Part shown: positions 48,825-61,573 of the stretch, in pieces
Layout of the letters: every line of letters begins with the position of its first letter
How positions within the stretch are numbered: position 1 is the first letter of the stretch
Made by a program: the position numbers and the translations under genes
NCBI RefSeq assembly: GCF_043641665.1
Contig: NC_092186.1
Location: 17,379,001-17,443,000 of the forward strand
From: Enoplosus armatus
Lineage: Eukaryota > Chordata > Actinopteri > Centrarchiformes > Enoplosidae
Length of the DNA: 64,000 bases
Reading direction: 5' to 3'
Notes under the pieces: model-generated
Seen by the model: the letters and a program-made list of their open reading frames with translations, nothing else
Database searches by the model: none
Told to the model about the DNA's origin: nothing

Positions 48825-51088
48825 CACAAAAAATCAATCCTCCCTGTTTTCTTGTTTGTGTCTTTATGCACAACGTATTGTCTGTGTGCTTATTAGTTTG
48901 CTTTTGAGGTCCTGCAGCAGGAACGTGGCAACCTGCTTTTGTTAGGGGTGACTGGTGTTTAAGAGGAACCGATACAGTGGCTGGGATACATACTGAGAAA
49001 GCTGGAAGGGAGGAGGAGAGCAGTGAGACTGAGATTAAGTAAAATCCAGAGAAATGTCTATACAGAGAGAGGGAGACAGCATATATGAGAAAAAAAAAAT
49101 CAATTTCCAAGAAAAACTCTTAGAAATAGACACACTCACAAACAGACTACACACACTCTCCCAGGGATGCTGTCCAGCCAAGTCTGAGTCACAGCATCTC
49201 TGTCTTGTTTCAGAGTGTTGCACAACACATACTGATAAAGCAACAGACACAAAGCTACACAGAGGGAACATAAGCTGTGTCTATTTGTGACAGTGAATCC
49301 AGAGGCAGGCATAGATGCTACTATTAATGCCACCACTTCTGGTGTAAAAGCTAGGTGCCAAAGCCATTTGTGAATGTGTATGTGTAAGGGCACATTCAAT
49401 TGATGTGTGCAAGGCTCTGCCTTCACATACCATGTTATGTGTGTGCATGTGTGTACATGTATTCTGTCATACTCTTTCACCTCTGTGTCTGCACTTTGGT
49501 ATTTGGATTTCTCAGACTCACTGTCTGTATCTGTCTGTATAGCCTGTAGCATCTGTGTATCATGCATGTCTGTGTGCAGGTGTGTGTGTCAACACCTATC
49601 TCAAGCTGCACTTGTGTTGTTGCTTTGATTTCCAATTTTCACTATGTCTCCCTGTTTTGTGTGTTTGTTTGTCCGTATACCGTATCATTTATCTTCCAAA
49701 ACAGATGGGTGATGAAAGGGGAATTCCACTTTATAACAGGGCTCCCCTAAGACCTGGACTGACACCCACAGGGTTTTCCATAACCATACACTGATAACAA
49801 TATACCAAGTTAGTTAGCTTATGGAGATAATAACTATTGTTAGTGTATCACTGTCTGCTTCACAGACCCCCGGCATGCTAAAACATGTTATGAACAAGCT
49901 AAAATGTCCTTAAATTAGCCTTATAGAGCTTATTCATACTAACAAACAGAAACAAACAGAGATGTACAAGCACACTAATTGATTGCTTGTTGGAGCAACA
50001 GCATTTAAGTGAATGCCTAAAGCTAATAATATTAGCTTATCTAAATTGCCATCAAGGCTGCTAACAGTTAAATTCATCTAAAGTTGAAAAAAAGGTATAA
50101 AAAGGTCCAGAAAAACATATTAAAGAACTCCCGCAGGCCAACCTGCTTCTCCATTTTCTGTTCATATCCTTAGCCAAAATAATCATAGTTTTGCCAAAAT
50201 ATTGTGAAATATATTTTTCCAGCGGGGCTTTGGACCTTCAAGGAGGGTGATGCGTGCATCACACAAGCATTGTTCATTGTCATCTGAAAGTAAAATTTAA
50301 AGCTTTGATTGGAAAGGACAAAGGTAAAATGGAGAGGATCGCTAATCTTGCATAACGATTCATCTTGTTGGAAGTCGATGCCAAGAAAGACTCTTTTTCA
50401 CATGACCTACTTAATTCATTCAGGCTTGGTAAGCAGGCGCTCAGAGTGTTTGGCCACTGGTGCGTGTCTCGGGGGGATGACCTCTCTCTAAACACACGCA
50501 TACACAAACAGACACACACCTAAACGTACATACACTCAAACAAACACGCAGAGCAAGTACACACTCAGGCAGACAGACTCACACAAGTACATTTACAACA
50601 ACAAACACACACACACCTCACACACACACCCACCCACAAACACTTGGCTGTATTGCTCGTTTGCAGCGGGTGATTTATTACACTAAACTAAATACCCATT
50701 GACACTTCATGCTTTTAGCCATCCCATTGACCTGGCTGGTGATTATCGATTCCCTCCGGTCGCTTCCTCCTTCTCGCTCGCTCTCGTCGGGCCATCGTTT
50801 TAATGCCACGGCCGAGCTACGCCCATTCTCCCTCTCTTCCTCATGGCCTCCAGGGTCTTGGATGAATAGCCTTGTCTCCACCACATCCATATCACAGCCT
50901 TAATTAAGATGCTCAGAGCTCAGATGGAAACAAGTGGCTCTGGAAAACAAATTGGTGCCTTTACGCCAGAGTTTCGAGACAGTCAAATGTTCCGCAGCAA
51001 ACTTCACTCCCAGGAGTGCAACCATAGACATTTAATTTTGTTATAGATGTGTCTTGGCATTTAAGACTTAAGTGTTTTTGTCTTTTAG

Positions 51089-51360
51089 GATGGCAGGGGG
51101 GGCTGAGTAATGTGAAAGACCATCCTGTAATCAGAAGGTCACAGGTTCAATCTCATGGATTTAGGTAGCAAGTCCAATGACAGCCATGTAAAGCAGTACA
51201 GAGTTTTAGCTAAAATTGCACTCCTTTGTCTAGTTTTATTTTGTTCTATTTCATTTTCCTCCTCATAGTCTTTAAAATGCTTTAATGCATTGTCATGTCT
51301 TATGCAAAACACTTTGAATTGCCCTTGTAATTGAAAGGTGCTATGCAAATAAACTTGCCA
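51089..51360 (+). mobile_element. tRNA-derived SINE in intron 2
   Basis: A tRNA-like head (GGGCTGAGTAATG..., then AGAAGGTCACAGGTTCAATC) contains a B-box-like GGTTCAATC near 51143. It is followed by a body and a LINE-type tail (CTTTGAATTGCC...AAAGGTGCTATGCAAATAAA, read in two parts). The head motif and tail are characteristic of fish SINEs mobilised by L2-like LINEs. The A box is diverged and no clear target-site duplication is seen. It is old, probably inactive. Confidence 0.75.
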
Positions 51361-52190
51361 GGCCTTGGCTTAGCTAAAAAATAAATGCACTCTTGTTTGC
51401 CTGATAGGAAAGGAGAGCAGATCCCTCAGCACACAAGCACACGCACAAAGATATATTATACACACAGGAATCGCTATTTGAAGTGAAATGATTTAATCGT
51501 GGTGTCCTCATTCGAGATTGAAAAATGCATTAGATTACAGTGTCTCACAGCAAAGCTTTTACAGTCTAGTTTGCTTGTGCTCATTTAATGAAGCTGGTAA
51601 TCAAAGTTTAGAAAATTTAATCCCATTTTATCCAGAGTAATTCACCCCCTGGGTACTGTGGTAGCATTGAAAGATGTAGAGGAGTGTAAAAACAGAAAAG
51701 CATGAAGGTTAACCGGCGCCTTTTCCCTGTCTTTATTAGAGGACGTTACGATCATTGCTCTGTAATTGAAGCGTAATTGGTTGTGAAGCAATGTGGCTGC
51801 TACTTCCAAACAGATATGAGGTAAACATGCTGTGGTGGCTCTGTGGTGAAGAGGTGACAGGTTGCTGTAATTGTGATGAATTTGCAGTCCTCCCTGCTTT
51901 TCGCTACACTAACCAGAGATGAAAGGCGTAGCATGGAAAAGGCAAGGGAATTTCATTGAAAATACCCCAAAAGCCTCTTTGTCTCTAGGTCCTAACCTCT
52001 GCCCTGTTTTTTTCATTCTTTCTTTATCATGCAACATGACTGAATGTAGCAAGGTGTACGGAGAAAGGCGAATGTACATCCCAGACACCAGACGATGTCT
52101 TAGCATTTGTCAGACTGAGTATCTGTCAAAGATATCAACTAACATTCATAGCCTCTAACCTGTTTATGTTTCTCTTCTACTTGTTTTCAG

Positions 52191-52863
52191 TGGGAAGAGG
52201 TGAGTGGATACGATGATGCCATGAACCCCATCCGGACGTATCAAGTCTGCAATGTTCGTGAGCTCAACCAGAATAACTGGCTACGCAGTGACTTCATCCC
52301 CAGAAAGGATGTGCTGCGTGTATATGTGGAGATGAAATTCACAGTGCGCGATTGCAACAGCATTCCTAACATCCCAGGTTCCTGCAAAGAGACCTTCAAC
52401 CTCTTCTACTATGAGTCTGACTCGGACTCAGCCACAGCCACCAGCCCTTTCTGGATGGAGAACCCTTATGTGAAGGTGGACACTATTGCCCCAGACGAGA
52501 GCTTTTCCATGCTTGAGTCTGGGCGGGTAAATACAAAAGTACGAAGTTTTGGGCCATTGTCCAAAGCCGGGTTCTACTTGGCCTTCCAGGATCTTGGTGC
52601 TTGCATGTCACTCATCTCAGTGAGGGTCTTTTACAAGAAGTGCTCCACCACCATCGCCAACTTTGCAGTTTTCCCAGAGACAGCAACCGGGGCTGAGGCA
52701 ACGTCCCTGGTCATTGCGCCGGGAACTTGTGTCCCAAACGCCCTGGAGGTGTCCGTGCCACTGAAGCTTTATTGCAACGGAGATGGCGAGTGGATGGTTC
52801 CTGTGGGAGCCTGCACCTGCTCAGCTGGTTTTGAACCGGCCATGAAGGATACCCAATGTCAAG
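52191..52863 (+). CDS. ephb3: ephb3 exon 3: ephrin-binding domain and Sushi-like part
   Basis: The largest exon (673 nt) encodes residues 44-267. Acceptor is ttgttttcag, donor is CAAG|gtgagt. Residues 44 to about 195 complete the jelly-roll ephrin-binding domain. Cys63 and Cys181, and Cys98 and Cys108, occupy the positions of its two conserved disulfides. The segment [18 protein letters not shown] and the [15 protein letters not shown] block are Eph hallmarks. Residues from about 200 begin the cysteine-rich region (Cys223, 238, 251, 253, 266) with the CNGDGEW motif typical of Eph Sushi-like modules. The EphB-type [14 protein letters not shown] and PVGACTC stretches point to EphB3. No frameshift or stop interrupts the exon. 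Confidence 0.97.
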
Positions 52864-53224
52864 GTGAGTGTTTTCACAACAGATATTCTAGGCCATTCCA
52901 GGATTTTATGACTCAGTGTTTGTGATGATGGATTAATCTAGAGTTTAGAGAGTGATACTTCAACAGAGTACACAAGGTTCAATCCCTATGTTAGCTGTGG
53001 ACCTGACACAGAGCAAGTCAACAAATCTTTATAAACCTATTTTGTAGCTTATTCCACAGTCTTACCTTCCTGGAAGGTGATGGTAGGGTTAGGGGGATTT
53101 CCCAGTGGCAATCAATAACGTATCACATTATTACTGCTGGGAAAAGTAACATTTGCATTTTAGAATGCAAATGTTACTTAGAATAGTATCTGATGGTTCT
53201 ATGCAGAGTGAATTACAACGAATA

Positions 53225-53372
53225 AGTAGTATTGGGTCAAAGTCTTGCTGAAGGACACTTCATCCGGACATATGACCGTTGTAGACAAACACTGATTGTC
53301 GGAGAGATTGAATCTGTATTGTTTCGGCTACAGGTTACAGCCTCTATCACCAGATTGTCCAGCTGCCACATT
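53225..53372 (-). mobile_element. tRNA-derived SINE fragment in intron 3
   Basis: Read on the minus strand, a tRNA-like head begins GTGGCAGCTGGACAATCTGG, with a B-box-like GATTCAATCTC further on, then GTGTCCTTCAGCAAGACTTT. The last segment matches the core of the 38.1-kb SINE (TGTCCTTGAGCA). No tail is evident. A diverged copy of the same broad class is the best reading. Confidence 0.55.
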
Positions 53373-54046
53373 ATTATGAGCCATTTATCTGCCTTGTATT
53401 CTTTGACACATTCATCCAATGACTACAAGGTAGAGTAATACACACTAGATGACACTGTCAGCAGGCGACTGTTTACTCCTCTGACCTCAGTTTTGCCTGG
53501 CAGCTGGTTGCCAAATAAATGGAAATGCAGGGGAAGCTGTCCGTTTCTGAGAGCTGGGAGGCCTTATGATGGTTTCGGCTCTGATGGAAAACATGACGGG
53601 TTCACAGAGGTTGAGAGCAAGGTGAATTTAAACAGCAAGGTCTTGGTTGAAATGGAGTGCAGGTGACAGCAGGAGGAGAGGGAAGGATAAATGGAAAATG
53701 TGGGTGTGTTGAGGGGTATGGGAGCGTAAAATTAGGCTCAGGGTGCGTAGGTCAAATGGAGACAGCAGAATGAGAGAGAAACGGGAGCTGGCAGGGTTAT
53801 TGATCAGTGGGGTTGATTTCAAGGTGTCTGCATGTACAGTTTATGTATATATGTATATTTATGTTTTACGCGTCATCCTTGCCTGCCTGGGTTCAGAGGG
53901 CTTATTCTTCTTCTTATTGCAGAGAGAGATGAGGCTGAGAAAACCTTTTGTTCAGCACTCATACTGGTGATCAGGCAGAGAGTGGGTGAATACACAGGCA
54001 GCTTCTGGCAGACCCTAAATATTGAATGCGTGCTCACCTTTAGAAG

Positions 54047-54078
<32 letters not shown>

Positions 54079-54097
54079 ATAGTAAATCCAAAGCATG

Positions 54098-54126
<29 letters not shown>
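54098..54126 (+). repeat. (GT)14 microsatellite
   Basis: GT tract of 29 bp in intron 3, preceded by a short (GA)n run at 54062. Confidence 0.9.
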
Positions 54127-54130
<4 letters not shown>

Positions 54131-56367
54131 TGGTTAAAAACTAATTTGTTTGTTCCTGGCAGCTCAAGGTTAAAGCCCCGGCGACTGGGCCCTGATAAAA
54201 GGTTCTCTAATCAGGCTTCACTGGGAACCACAAGGGATAAATCTCCCTCTCTTCTTCTCACATCACCTCTCCTCAGGTCCACTCTCCTTTTCTCTTCTCT
54301 CCCCCTATTTTACTCCATACTCATTTTTCATCATCTTATTCACCGTGACTCTTCCTTTCTCTGCTTTTCTGTCCTTGTTCCAACATGCAGTATCTCCTCC
54401 AGCTACACCACCCTTGGTCTCCCTTTCTCTGTACTAGTCTTTACCTCTCCTTCTGCCATTCCTTCCTAATCTGAAGGCCATTGCTCTCATTAATACGCCA
54501 CCAGAGTAACAGTAAGGATGTCTGCATTAATATTAATCAATGAGCCTTTTTTTTGCCTTTCCACTCGCTGCGCATTTTTCACCCCCAATATTCTTTACTT
54601 TTTTTTTTTCATGCTCCACACTTTCCAATTTCAGCATACATTCTAATCAGTTCCTTAAGCTCTATGTTCTGCATGAGAGGATAAGACACAGGGGAGTGGG
54701 GAAAAGGGGGGGGAGCGCCTGCAGGATTAGCATTTTCTATGCCTCCACCTCTTCCACCTCTCCCTCCCTTTTTCTCTAGCCCCTTGTCTCTCTTTCTTCC
54801 TCATTCTTTAGTGGTTCCTCTAAAGGGAAGATGGATGAAAGGAAGAAGATGACCCTTTTACTCACTGGAAGTGACTGATCAGCACTTTTAGCCCTTCCCT
54901 GAAAGAAAAGTTTCTTTTACTGGGAATGCTCCCTCAACATCTTTCGTTAGGCTAACATGTTCAAAAACCAATACTCTCATCCCCTGCGAGTTGAGAAATT
55001 GCTTGCCGTTTACTTTTTGTTGAGTGAACTTAAATGAACTTGCATGGGTCATGATACCAAATCGAAGAAGCTGTTCTGGTAAAACTCGGAGGTCATTTCT
55101 TATCAGTTTGTCGAGCAGTACTTCCTGTTAGCCATTGGTGTGGATGACCCTGATTAATGGTGGAAGAACAAATACACTTAGTACTAATGTACACGGTGCA
55201 GTCAACTGGTGGTTTTGTGCTAATATTGAACTTTCAAAAACGGGAAAACAGCAGGAGCAGGAAGTGGTCTGCTGTAGATTTGACCTCCAACCTTGGTTGT
55301 GTTCAACAGGGAGTGAAAAACAAACGTAGGAGCTACAGTGATAATTATCATTCAGAGGGACAAACATAGCAGTGTGTCCTTGACATTGATGAGCTAACGC
55401 ACTAGTGGTTCAGCTAATCAACTGGCCCCTGTAAACTTTGCCTGTCTCACCTGTTCTCATCTTTTTTTATTAAGCACTGCGGCAAACTCATTCATCTTTT
55501 AACGAGACAGTTTATCAAAGATATGGAGCCTGCCAAAGTGTTCTAGATCACAGTGCCGCTGTCAGTGTTTCCCTGAACGTCTGCAACTTATCACCTGAGT
55601 TATAAACGTCCAAACAACGGCTATAAATGGAGATAGGGCATTTACAAAGGCTAGCAGTGATTTCATCTGATTAACTAGGCTTCACCAATCAAGAACCAGT
55701 TTAGGTAAATGCAGACATACTTTTTGACAAAACATAACATTGAGTACATTGAAGTGACTTGAGGCTATAATGATGTGTATGTGTACAGACATGTATCTTT
55801 GCACAGTTGTGCACAGATCAATGTTTGTATGTGTGCCTGAATTCAGATGAAAGCAACATGCCAGCGTTTTGGCTCTGAGGGTGGCGCATGTAATTTGGGT
55901 TGACAGTCTCCTCATGTGAGCATGGGTTTATGCAAACAGCTACATGCTACTCAAAAACCCCTCTCCTTTTCCACTGCAGTTTCAGAAGATGCGCTCTCAA
56001 TACGCAAGGGAAAAGAGAACATGTGGAGTTGAAGGGACAAAAACAAATCATGTGCATGTGCACACATGAACATAAACAAACACATCAAATAAGATGTTTT
56101 AGTCATTTTTAACAGGGAGCTAGAGCAGTGTTTCAAATGCAGTGAAGACATTACATCCTAGAGATTAGTGAAAGTACAATTTAGTATTTTCATTCCAAAA
56201 TGAGGGTGGCCCACTCCCCATTTGGAAAATGTGACTCACAAATGTAGAGTAGCTTTACTTTAAATTGTTATATGTGATCCATCAGCAGCTTTACGGCTAC
56301 TTTCTAAACTATTAAATTCAGTGTCAACATCTTGTTTTTTCTCCATTTTTCTCTCTCTTGCCATCAG

Positions 56368-56523
56368 CTTGCAGCCCTGGCACCTTCAAGTCCAAACAGG
56401 GAGACAGCTTCTGCTTGCCCTGTCCAGCCAACAGCCGTGCCAGCTCAGGAGCATCCAGCGTTTGCTCCTGTCGAAACGGCTACTACCGCTCAGACACTGA
56501 TTCTCCCGACTCCCCCTGCACCA
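56368..56523 (+). CDS. ephb3: ephb3 exon 4: EGF-like cysteine-rich module
   Basis: Exon of 156 nt, acceptor ttgccatcag, donor ACCA|gtaagt, phase 1 on both sides. It completes Ala268 and encodes residues 269-319 with the first base of Thr320. The cysteines at 269, 283, 286, 300, 302 and 318 give the CSPGTFK...CLPCP...CSCRNGYYR pattern of the Eph EGF-like (tumour necrosis factor receptor-like) module. It lies between the Sushi-like part and the first fibronectin domain. In Eph receptors this region supports receptor clustering. Confidence 0.95.
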
Positions 56524-57521
56524 GTAAGTAAAGACTACTTTCAACTGACTGTATAGTATGTTTGAAAGTAAAAGTGGTAATGTAAAATTCTGTTATTGCA
56601 ATCCTTTTGAAAACAACTTCTGCGCCTTCTTGTTCCCATTCGACAATGGGTCAAAATGGGTTTATACCTCATATTCAGACAGTAATCAAATGTATTGATA
56701 GCCGTAAAACAAAATTCTTGACTGTGTGATAAATGTAATTCTCCTAAACTTCCCTCTTTGAATTGTGCCCTCAGTGGATGATAAAAGCCCTCTGAGAGTA
56801 TGTTCCCACCACACCACACGGATGGCAAACAAGTCTGCTTGCTTTCCCAATGTTATCCAGAACTTTATCCAACCCCTCCCCCACCCACCTCTCTGCAAAG
56901 TCTCAATGCTGCCGCCTCTTTACAGACAGACAGTGGAGGAATTTTTCTAGTAGCAGTGCTTTCGTTAAGAGCAAACACGCACACACAAACACGAGCTAAT
57001 TCATTCGCTGGTGAAAAGAGAATATCATTTTTTTCTGTTGCTGGGGTGGGGGGCTGATTCTCCCTCAGTGCAGTGAGAGATAAGGCTCCGGTAATTGGAT
57101 AAGAATTGCCAAGGCTCTGCCAATAGTTTGTCTCACTCGTCCCCCCCAGCACTTTACACACACACACACAGACACAGTGGAAATGAGCATGCAATTCAAA
57201 TTTGAACTCCTGTCCTCTTTTTTTTCTCTGAAGAACTGTGGAAGGAAAAAAATTGTCTAGTTAATGCATGAAAAATGTACTAATACCACAGCACAAGGGA
57301 AATTCTTAGGTTATGAATTGTGTTGATAACAGCTGTGGAATAATGAATGTATGTGTGTATAATGATGTGTAAACTGTTTTGCAACATGAATCTCTGTCTA
57401 TTGTCAGTATGTCTCTGTACTGACAAGACACATTTCTTTACACCTATTGTGCATGGAGATTAAATTCATTCTCCTTCCAAACCTTTCCTCATGTCATCCA
57501 CGCTTTACCTCCCTTCTGCAG
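56524..57521 (+). other. ephb3: ephb3 intron 4 (1.0 kb)
   Basis: Donor gtaagt, acceptor cccttctgcag. Nothing recognisable beyond a short CA tract near 57157. Confidence 0.88.
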
Positions 57522-57857
57522 CGGTTCCTTCGGCACCACGCAATGTCATCTCCAGTGTGAACGAAACATCGCTTGTGCTGGAATGGAGCGACCCACGTGA
57601 CTTGGGTGGTCGTGACGACATCTTCTACAACGTCATCTGTAAGAAGTGCCTTCCTGAGCGGGGAATGTGCTCACGGTGTGACGACAACGTCGACATCTCG
57701 CCTCGCCACCTGGGCTTGACCCAGCGACGCGTGGCCGTCCGTAACCTACAAGCCCACACACAGTACAGCTTCGAGATCCAGGCGGTCAATGGTGTTTCCA
57801 ACAAGAGCCCTTATACACCTCAGTTCTCTACAGTCAACATCACCACAAACCAGGCTG
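57522..57857 (+). CDS. ephb3: ephb3 exon 5: first fibronectin type III domain
   Basis: Exon of 336 nt, acceptor cccttctgcag, donor GCTG|gtaggt. It encodes residues 321-431 with split codons at both ends (phase 1 in and out). It opens VPSAPRNVISSVNETSLVLE and carries the EphB signature CKKC...CSRCDDNV. It ends NITTNQA, the conserved EphB FN3-1/FN3-2 junction. Asn333 (NET) and Asn425 (NIT) are N-glycosylation sequons. The EphB3-type RDLGGRDD motif is present. Raw translation runs past the donor into the intron, so the apparent ORF tail after 57857 is not coding. Confidence 0.97.
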
Positions 57858-60238
57858 GTAGGTACAGCTGCAGCCTTTTGGCTACCTGTCACAGATCAAT
57901 ATTGAACTTGTAGGCACAGCCAACTTTCAAAGGCTGGAAGAAGATACAAAGGAATGTCAGAGAATACGTTCTGCGCTCAAGAAGTACAGATCAATTTCTT
58001 GTATGCATGTAGGAGTATGTTACATATTTTCTCTTTGAACAGGGATTGAGAAGGGAGACATTCTTCTGAATGAGCTTAGAAAGGGACCTTTTTCACACGC
58101 CCACAGTATGCTCTGTACTAACACCGCTGCAAATAGCAATAGCGAGGCAGTGTGTATTCAAAGTGTTGAACCCTCAGTATTCTAGCTGCCCACTGCTTCC
58201 AACCCACCGCTCCTCCAGCCCACAGCAACAACAGTAACTAGGCCAATGTAGCAATCAGTGCTGAGATTAAATTTTTTGGGTTCAGAAGAAATCCTGCTGA
58301 TACATATAGTCATTTAGGGTAGTAATGATAAGCTATTGCATGTGTTCCTTATAACACTGAGATGTACGATGTAAATTAAATGTGAGGGTTAATGATTTTG
58401 GATTGAAATAGATAGATAGATAGATAAACAGATAGATCATTTTTGCAATTACTTAATAAAATGTGTAATTTTAGTCGGTTCAGTTTACCTTAAATTCCAG
58501 TGCTGTTAAGCTCTCTCTACACTTGTGAGTTGGTCCCTTTGTTGAGGGTCTCCCAGGGCTTTTAAGTTGTGCCTTGGATGTGTTTAGTTGCTATGTTAAA
58601 TTTGTTAAATTTCTGCAGGCTTAGACAACACCAAGGATTATCCCTTGCTCCTTCCCCCATCAACTCCCTCTTCTCTCCATGGCCTTGTCCTCCTCACCTC
58701 TAACCTTGAGTTCCTGCTCCTAAAAGATGCTTTGCCTTCTGTTTGTGGATCTAGGACCCAAAGGCCCTACAGGGCCCCTTGTGAGGGCCTCATTGTTTAA
58801 CAAGAGGTCCGGCACTGGGCTGACAGGGACTACTGTCCATCCTTGGTGCTTAGGGTCAGTTGAGTGCAGAGACAGAGGTGAAGGGAAAGGAGGGGGCAAG
58901 AGAGCATCAACTGTGATCAGATTATCCCCTGGTGTAGTCCTAAAACCATCCCTGCTTGTGCATTCACCTTTTAAGAACCAAAATAAATACTAGGGTGGTG
59001 ATAAGCCCCAGGGGCCACCTCCATGGTTACTGCCACGTCTTCTCCCAGAAGAGGGCCCCTAATCCCCTGGCTAGAGTAACCAGGGGATCTGCCTAGGAAG
59101 CATTGTCTTCTGGGGGAGAAAGAGAGACATGGAGGGCCTAGATGGATGGGGCTGGCATGGGAGGGAAAGAGGCAGGGAAGATAAGATTTGGGGAGCAAAG
59201 AGACAGAAGGACGTCTGGCCACAAACATAGCCAGCAGAGGGAGAAAGGAAATGCAAGGGGAGGATCAAAGAACTAAAAACTGGGGATTAAAAAGCTTGAA
59301 GGAAGGGAGAGAGACTGACACAGAGCGGAGATTGAGGTCTGCAGTGGTGAAAAGGAAGATGAAAAGTGAAGAGCTATAGAGGACAGGGGAGATTAAAAAA
59401 TGTGATTGTATGAGTGTAGGAAAAGTGAGGAACTTTATTTTTGAAGAGAAGGTACCACTGGAGATAGACAGTTGAAGTTATGAAACAAAAGCGATGGAGG
59501 AGACTGAGAGGAGGGAGTGAGTCAGAGGTACAGAACAAGCCTGAACTTGGAAAAGAGGAAAGAGAGACAGGGAGGCAGACAGCACTTGGCCATTAATAGG
59601 CACATGTGAACAAAGCATGAAAAGCTCAGGTGGGTGGAGTGCCATTGTGTTTTATGCTCTTCTGTGAGTGTGTGTCCACAAATCAATGCATGCATATCTA
59701 TTTGTGTATTTGTGTGCACCTTATATAAATCATGTAGTCTTTATAGTGTGCTCACATTGTCACGTATGCACAGTACATAATTCATATGATTTCTTGTAAC
59801 TTAGAAGGCTACAAACAGAGGAAAACATGGGAGTTTGTAGCAAAAGTGCAGCAGAATTCAGCAAGCATGCAGTTAAATGTGTGAAAAGTTTCCATCTGCA
59901 TGTGTGTGCTTGTTCCTAATCTTATCTGCAGTTGGTGTATGGTAGAGGGAACTGCATGTACCAGAGACTTATCCATCAGTTTTGCAGTTTGATTCTCTTG
60001 TCACAGGAGAATTAGACATCCCCTCTCCCTCCCCGAGGACTCTGGGAGGGAGAATTTGAGCATTAGTGGGGAATGGTTCTGCATACTAACTATTGGCCAA
60101 AGCTTTTCACAAAGCCCACAGCCTAAGACTTTGTATTTGGGCTTCTGTGGACGCACAAAGGGCATAGAACTTGAAGAGACATAACACAGAAAACGATAAA
60201 TAAAGCGGATTTTCCTTTATTTGTTTTGCCCTGTGTAG
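57858..60238 (+). other. ephb3: ephb3 intron 5 (2.4 kb)
   Basis: Donor gtaggt, acceptor ccctgtgtag. It holds a TAGA array (58408) and a perfect 9-bp hairpin (59062-59088). Purine-rich DNA runs from 59100 to 59600. Confidence 0.88.
58408..58438 (+). repeat. (TAGA)n microsatellite
   Basis: Short TAGA array with one AAACAGA interruption, in intron 5. Confidence 0.85.
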
Positions 60239-60363
60239 CTCCGTCTGCAGTGCCCACAGTTCACCTGATGGCGGCCACAGCGAGCACCATGAGCCTGTCC
60301 TGGCTGCCTCCAGAGAAACCCAACGGAATCATTCTGGATTATGAGATTAAGTACCATGAGAAG
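60239..60363 (+). CDS. ephb3: ephb3 exon 6: first half of fibronectin domain 2
   Basis: Exon of 125 nt, acceptor ccctgtgtag, donor GAGAAG|gtaagc. It completes residue 432 and encodes 433-473: PSAVPTVHL, then LSWLPPEKPNGIILDYEIKY. The last matches the PNGxILDYE motif found in every Eph second FN3 domain. It is too short for a standard ORF listing and was found by reading between introns 5 and 6. It exits in phase 0. Confidence 0.96.
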
Positions 60364-60861
60364 GTAAGCGGCAATGTAAGTCAACGCCTCTAATTCAATC
60401 CAATTTCATTGACTTCCATGGTCTCTGTTTCATCTGTGTTTCCGTAAATGTGGAAAACAATGCCTCTGCTGATAAACACATGGTTGCAGAGAGGCAAGTC
60501 ACCATTTGCAATCTTAGTTTGTGTGATCATCCTCCCCTACTTATTCCCCTCTTTCCATCCCTCTATCCCTCCTTCCCTTTTCTCTTTCTCTCCTCCCAAT
60601 CCTTTCCTATATTTCTAATATGCTCTGCCCTTTTCTATACCCTCAATTCCATCTCTCCCGCTTGCCCTTCCTCTTATCCCCCATCCTCTCTCAATCCATG
60701 CATTAGAAAGTTTCTGTATTTTCCAGGGGCCCAGAGAGTTGTGACTGGATTTGCCTCGGGGAGAGAACAAAGGCTCTCAGTGTATATCTGCTCTGTTTGT
60801 TGTCTTGTCCTTCTCCCGTCGGATTAGCACACCGGCTCACTGACTGACTTTGTCTTTGCAG
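60364..60861 (+). other. ephb3: ephb3 intron 6 (0.5 kb)
   Basis: Donor gtaagc, acceptor tgtctttgcag. A pyrimidine-rich middle (60520-60700); no other feature. Confidence 0.9.
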
Positions 60862-61024
60862 GACCAGGGTGAGGCCATTGCCCATACCATGACTGCCCAA
60901 CGGAGCAACGCTCGCATTGAAGGTCTCAAGGCTGGTACGCCTTATGTGGTACAGGTCCGTGCCCGAACAGTGGCCGGTTACGGCCGTTACAGCAGCCCAG
61001 CCGACTTCAGCACCAACCTGCAAA
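60862..61024 (+). CDS. ephb3: ephb3 exon 7: second half of fibronectin domain 2
   Basis: Exon of 163 nt, acceptor tgtctttgcag, donor CAAA|gtatgt. It encodes residues 474-527 plus one base of codon 528. It contains the Eph hallmark YVVQVRARTVAGYGRYS, the G-strand region of FN3-2, followed by a short linker (SPADFSTNLQ). An ATG in the exon is internal and is not a start. Open frame beyond 61024 is intronic read-through. Confidence 0.97.
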
Positions 61025-61573
61025 GTATGTTACTCCCATACCTACTTCATTACCCAGGGATATATTGGGATATTTGTGGCTTAGCAGCAATACCTCTATG
61101 ATAGTGCTGTGCATAAGCTTATGAGCATAATGGAGGCTCAAAAGCTTATAGAGCTAGAACCTACTATGCCTATTTTTCATGCAAAAAAATAAAAATCCTT
61201 GTAGAGAAATTGACTTATGATTTCTTGAAAATCTACCATTTCCTAGCAATCAGTCAAGGTATCAGCCTCACTCTTGCTCTACATCATACTCATCATTAAG
61301 CAGACAAAATAAAAGAACTGAATAGTCTATCTCGCAGTCTTCATAAATACATTTATGTCCCAGGTTGCTCTCCATTCTGCTTAATACAGCCTGAAGAACG
61401 TAAGGCCATGGTTTTACATATACGTAAGCACATAATTGTGAAGTAGAGGCATACAAGTTTATAGTATGACTTACAGCAAAGCACACAAAAAAGCTATACA
61501 AATGCAGCTAGTGTGGGTGTATGTTTGTGACAAGTTCTCCAAGTAACCAAGTTTCTCTGTTTGACCCTTAAAG
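61025..61573 (+). other. ephb3: ephb3 intron 7 (0.55 kb)
   Basis: Donor gtatgt, acceptor gacccttaaag, whose polypyrimidine tract is weak. No embedded feature seen. Confidence 0.9.

Larger units (their letters stand above)
47570..52190 (+). other. ephb3: ephb3 intron 2 (4.6 kb)
   Basis: Donor GGG|gtgagt, acceptor ttgttttcag. It holds the possible decayed MITE, the LINE tail with TATC array, and the best SINE in the window. A repeat-poor block at 50640-50920 contains gattatcgat and ccttaattaag. Confidence 0.85.
52864..56367 (+). other. ephb3: ephb3 intron 3 (3.5 kb)
   Basis: Donor gtgagt, acceptor ctcttgccatcag. It contains the minus-strand SINE fragment and a (GT)14 tract. A long pyrimidine-rich stretch (54240-54440 and 54540-54800) gives spurious Ser/Leu-rich frames. 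Confidence 0.85.

Noticed and set aside
57858..57913. Continuation of the exon 5 frame
   Set aside because: A strong donor and the EphB junction NITTNQA|A place the exon end at 57857.
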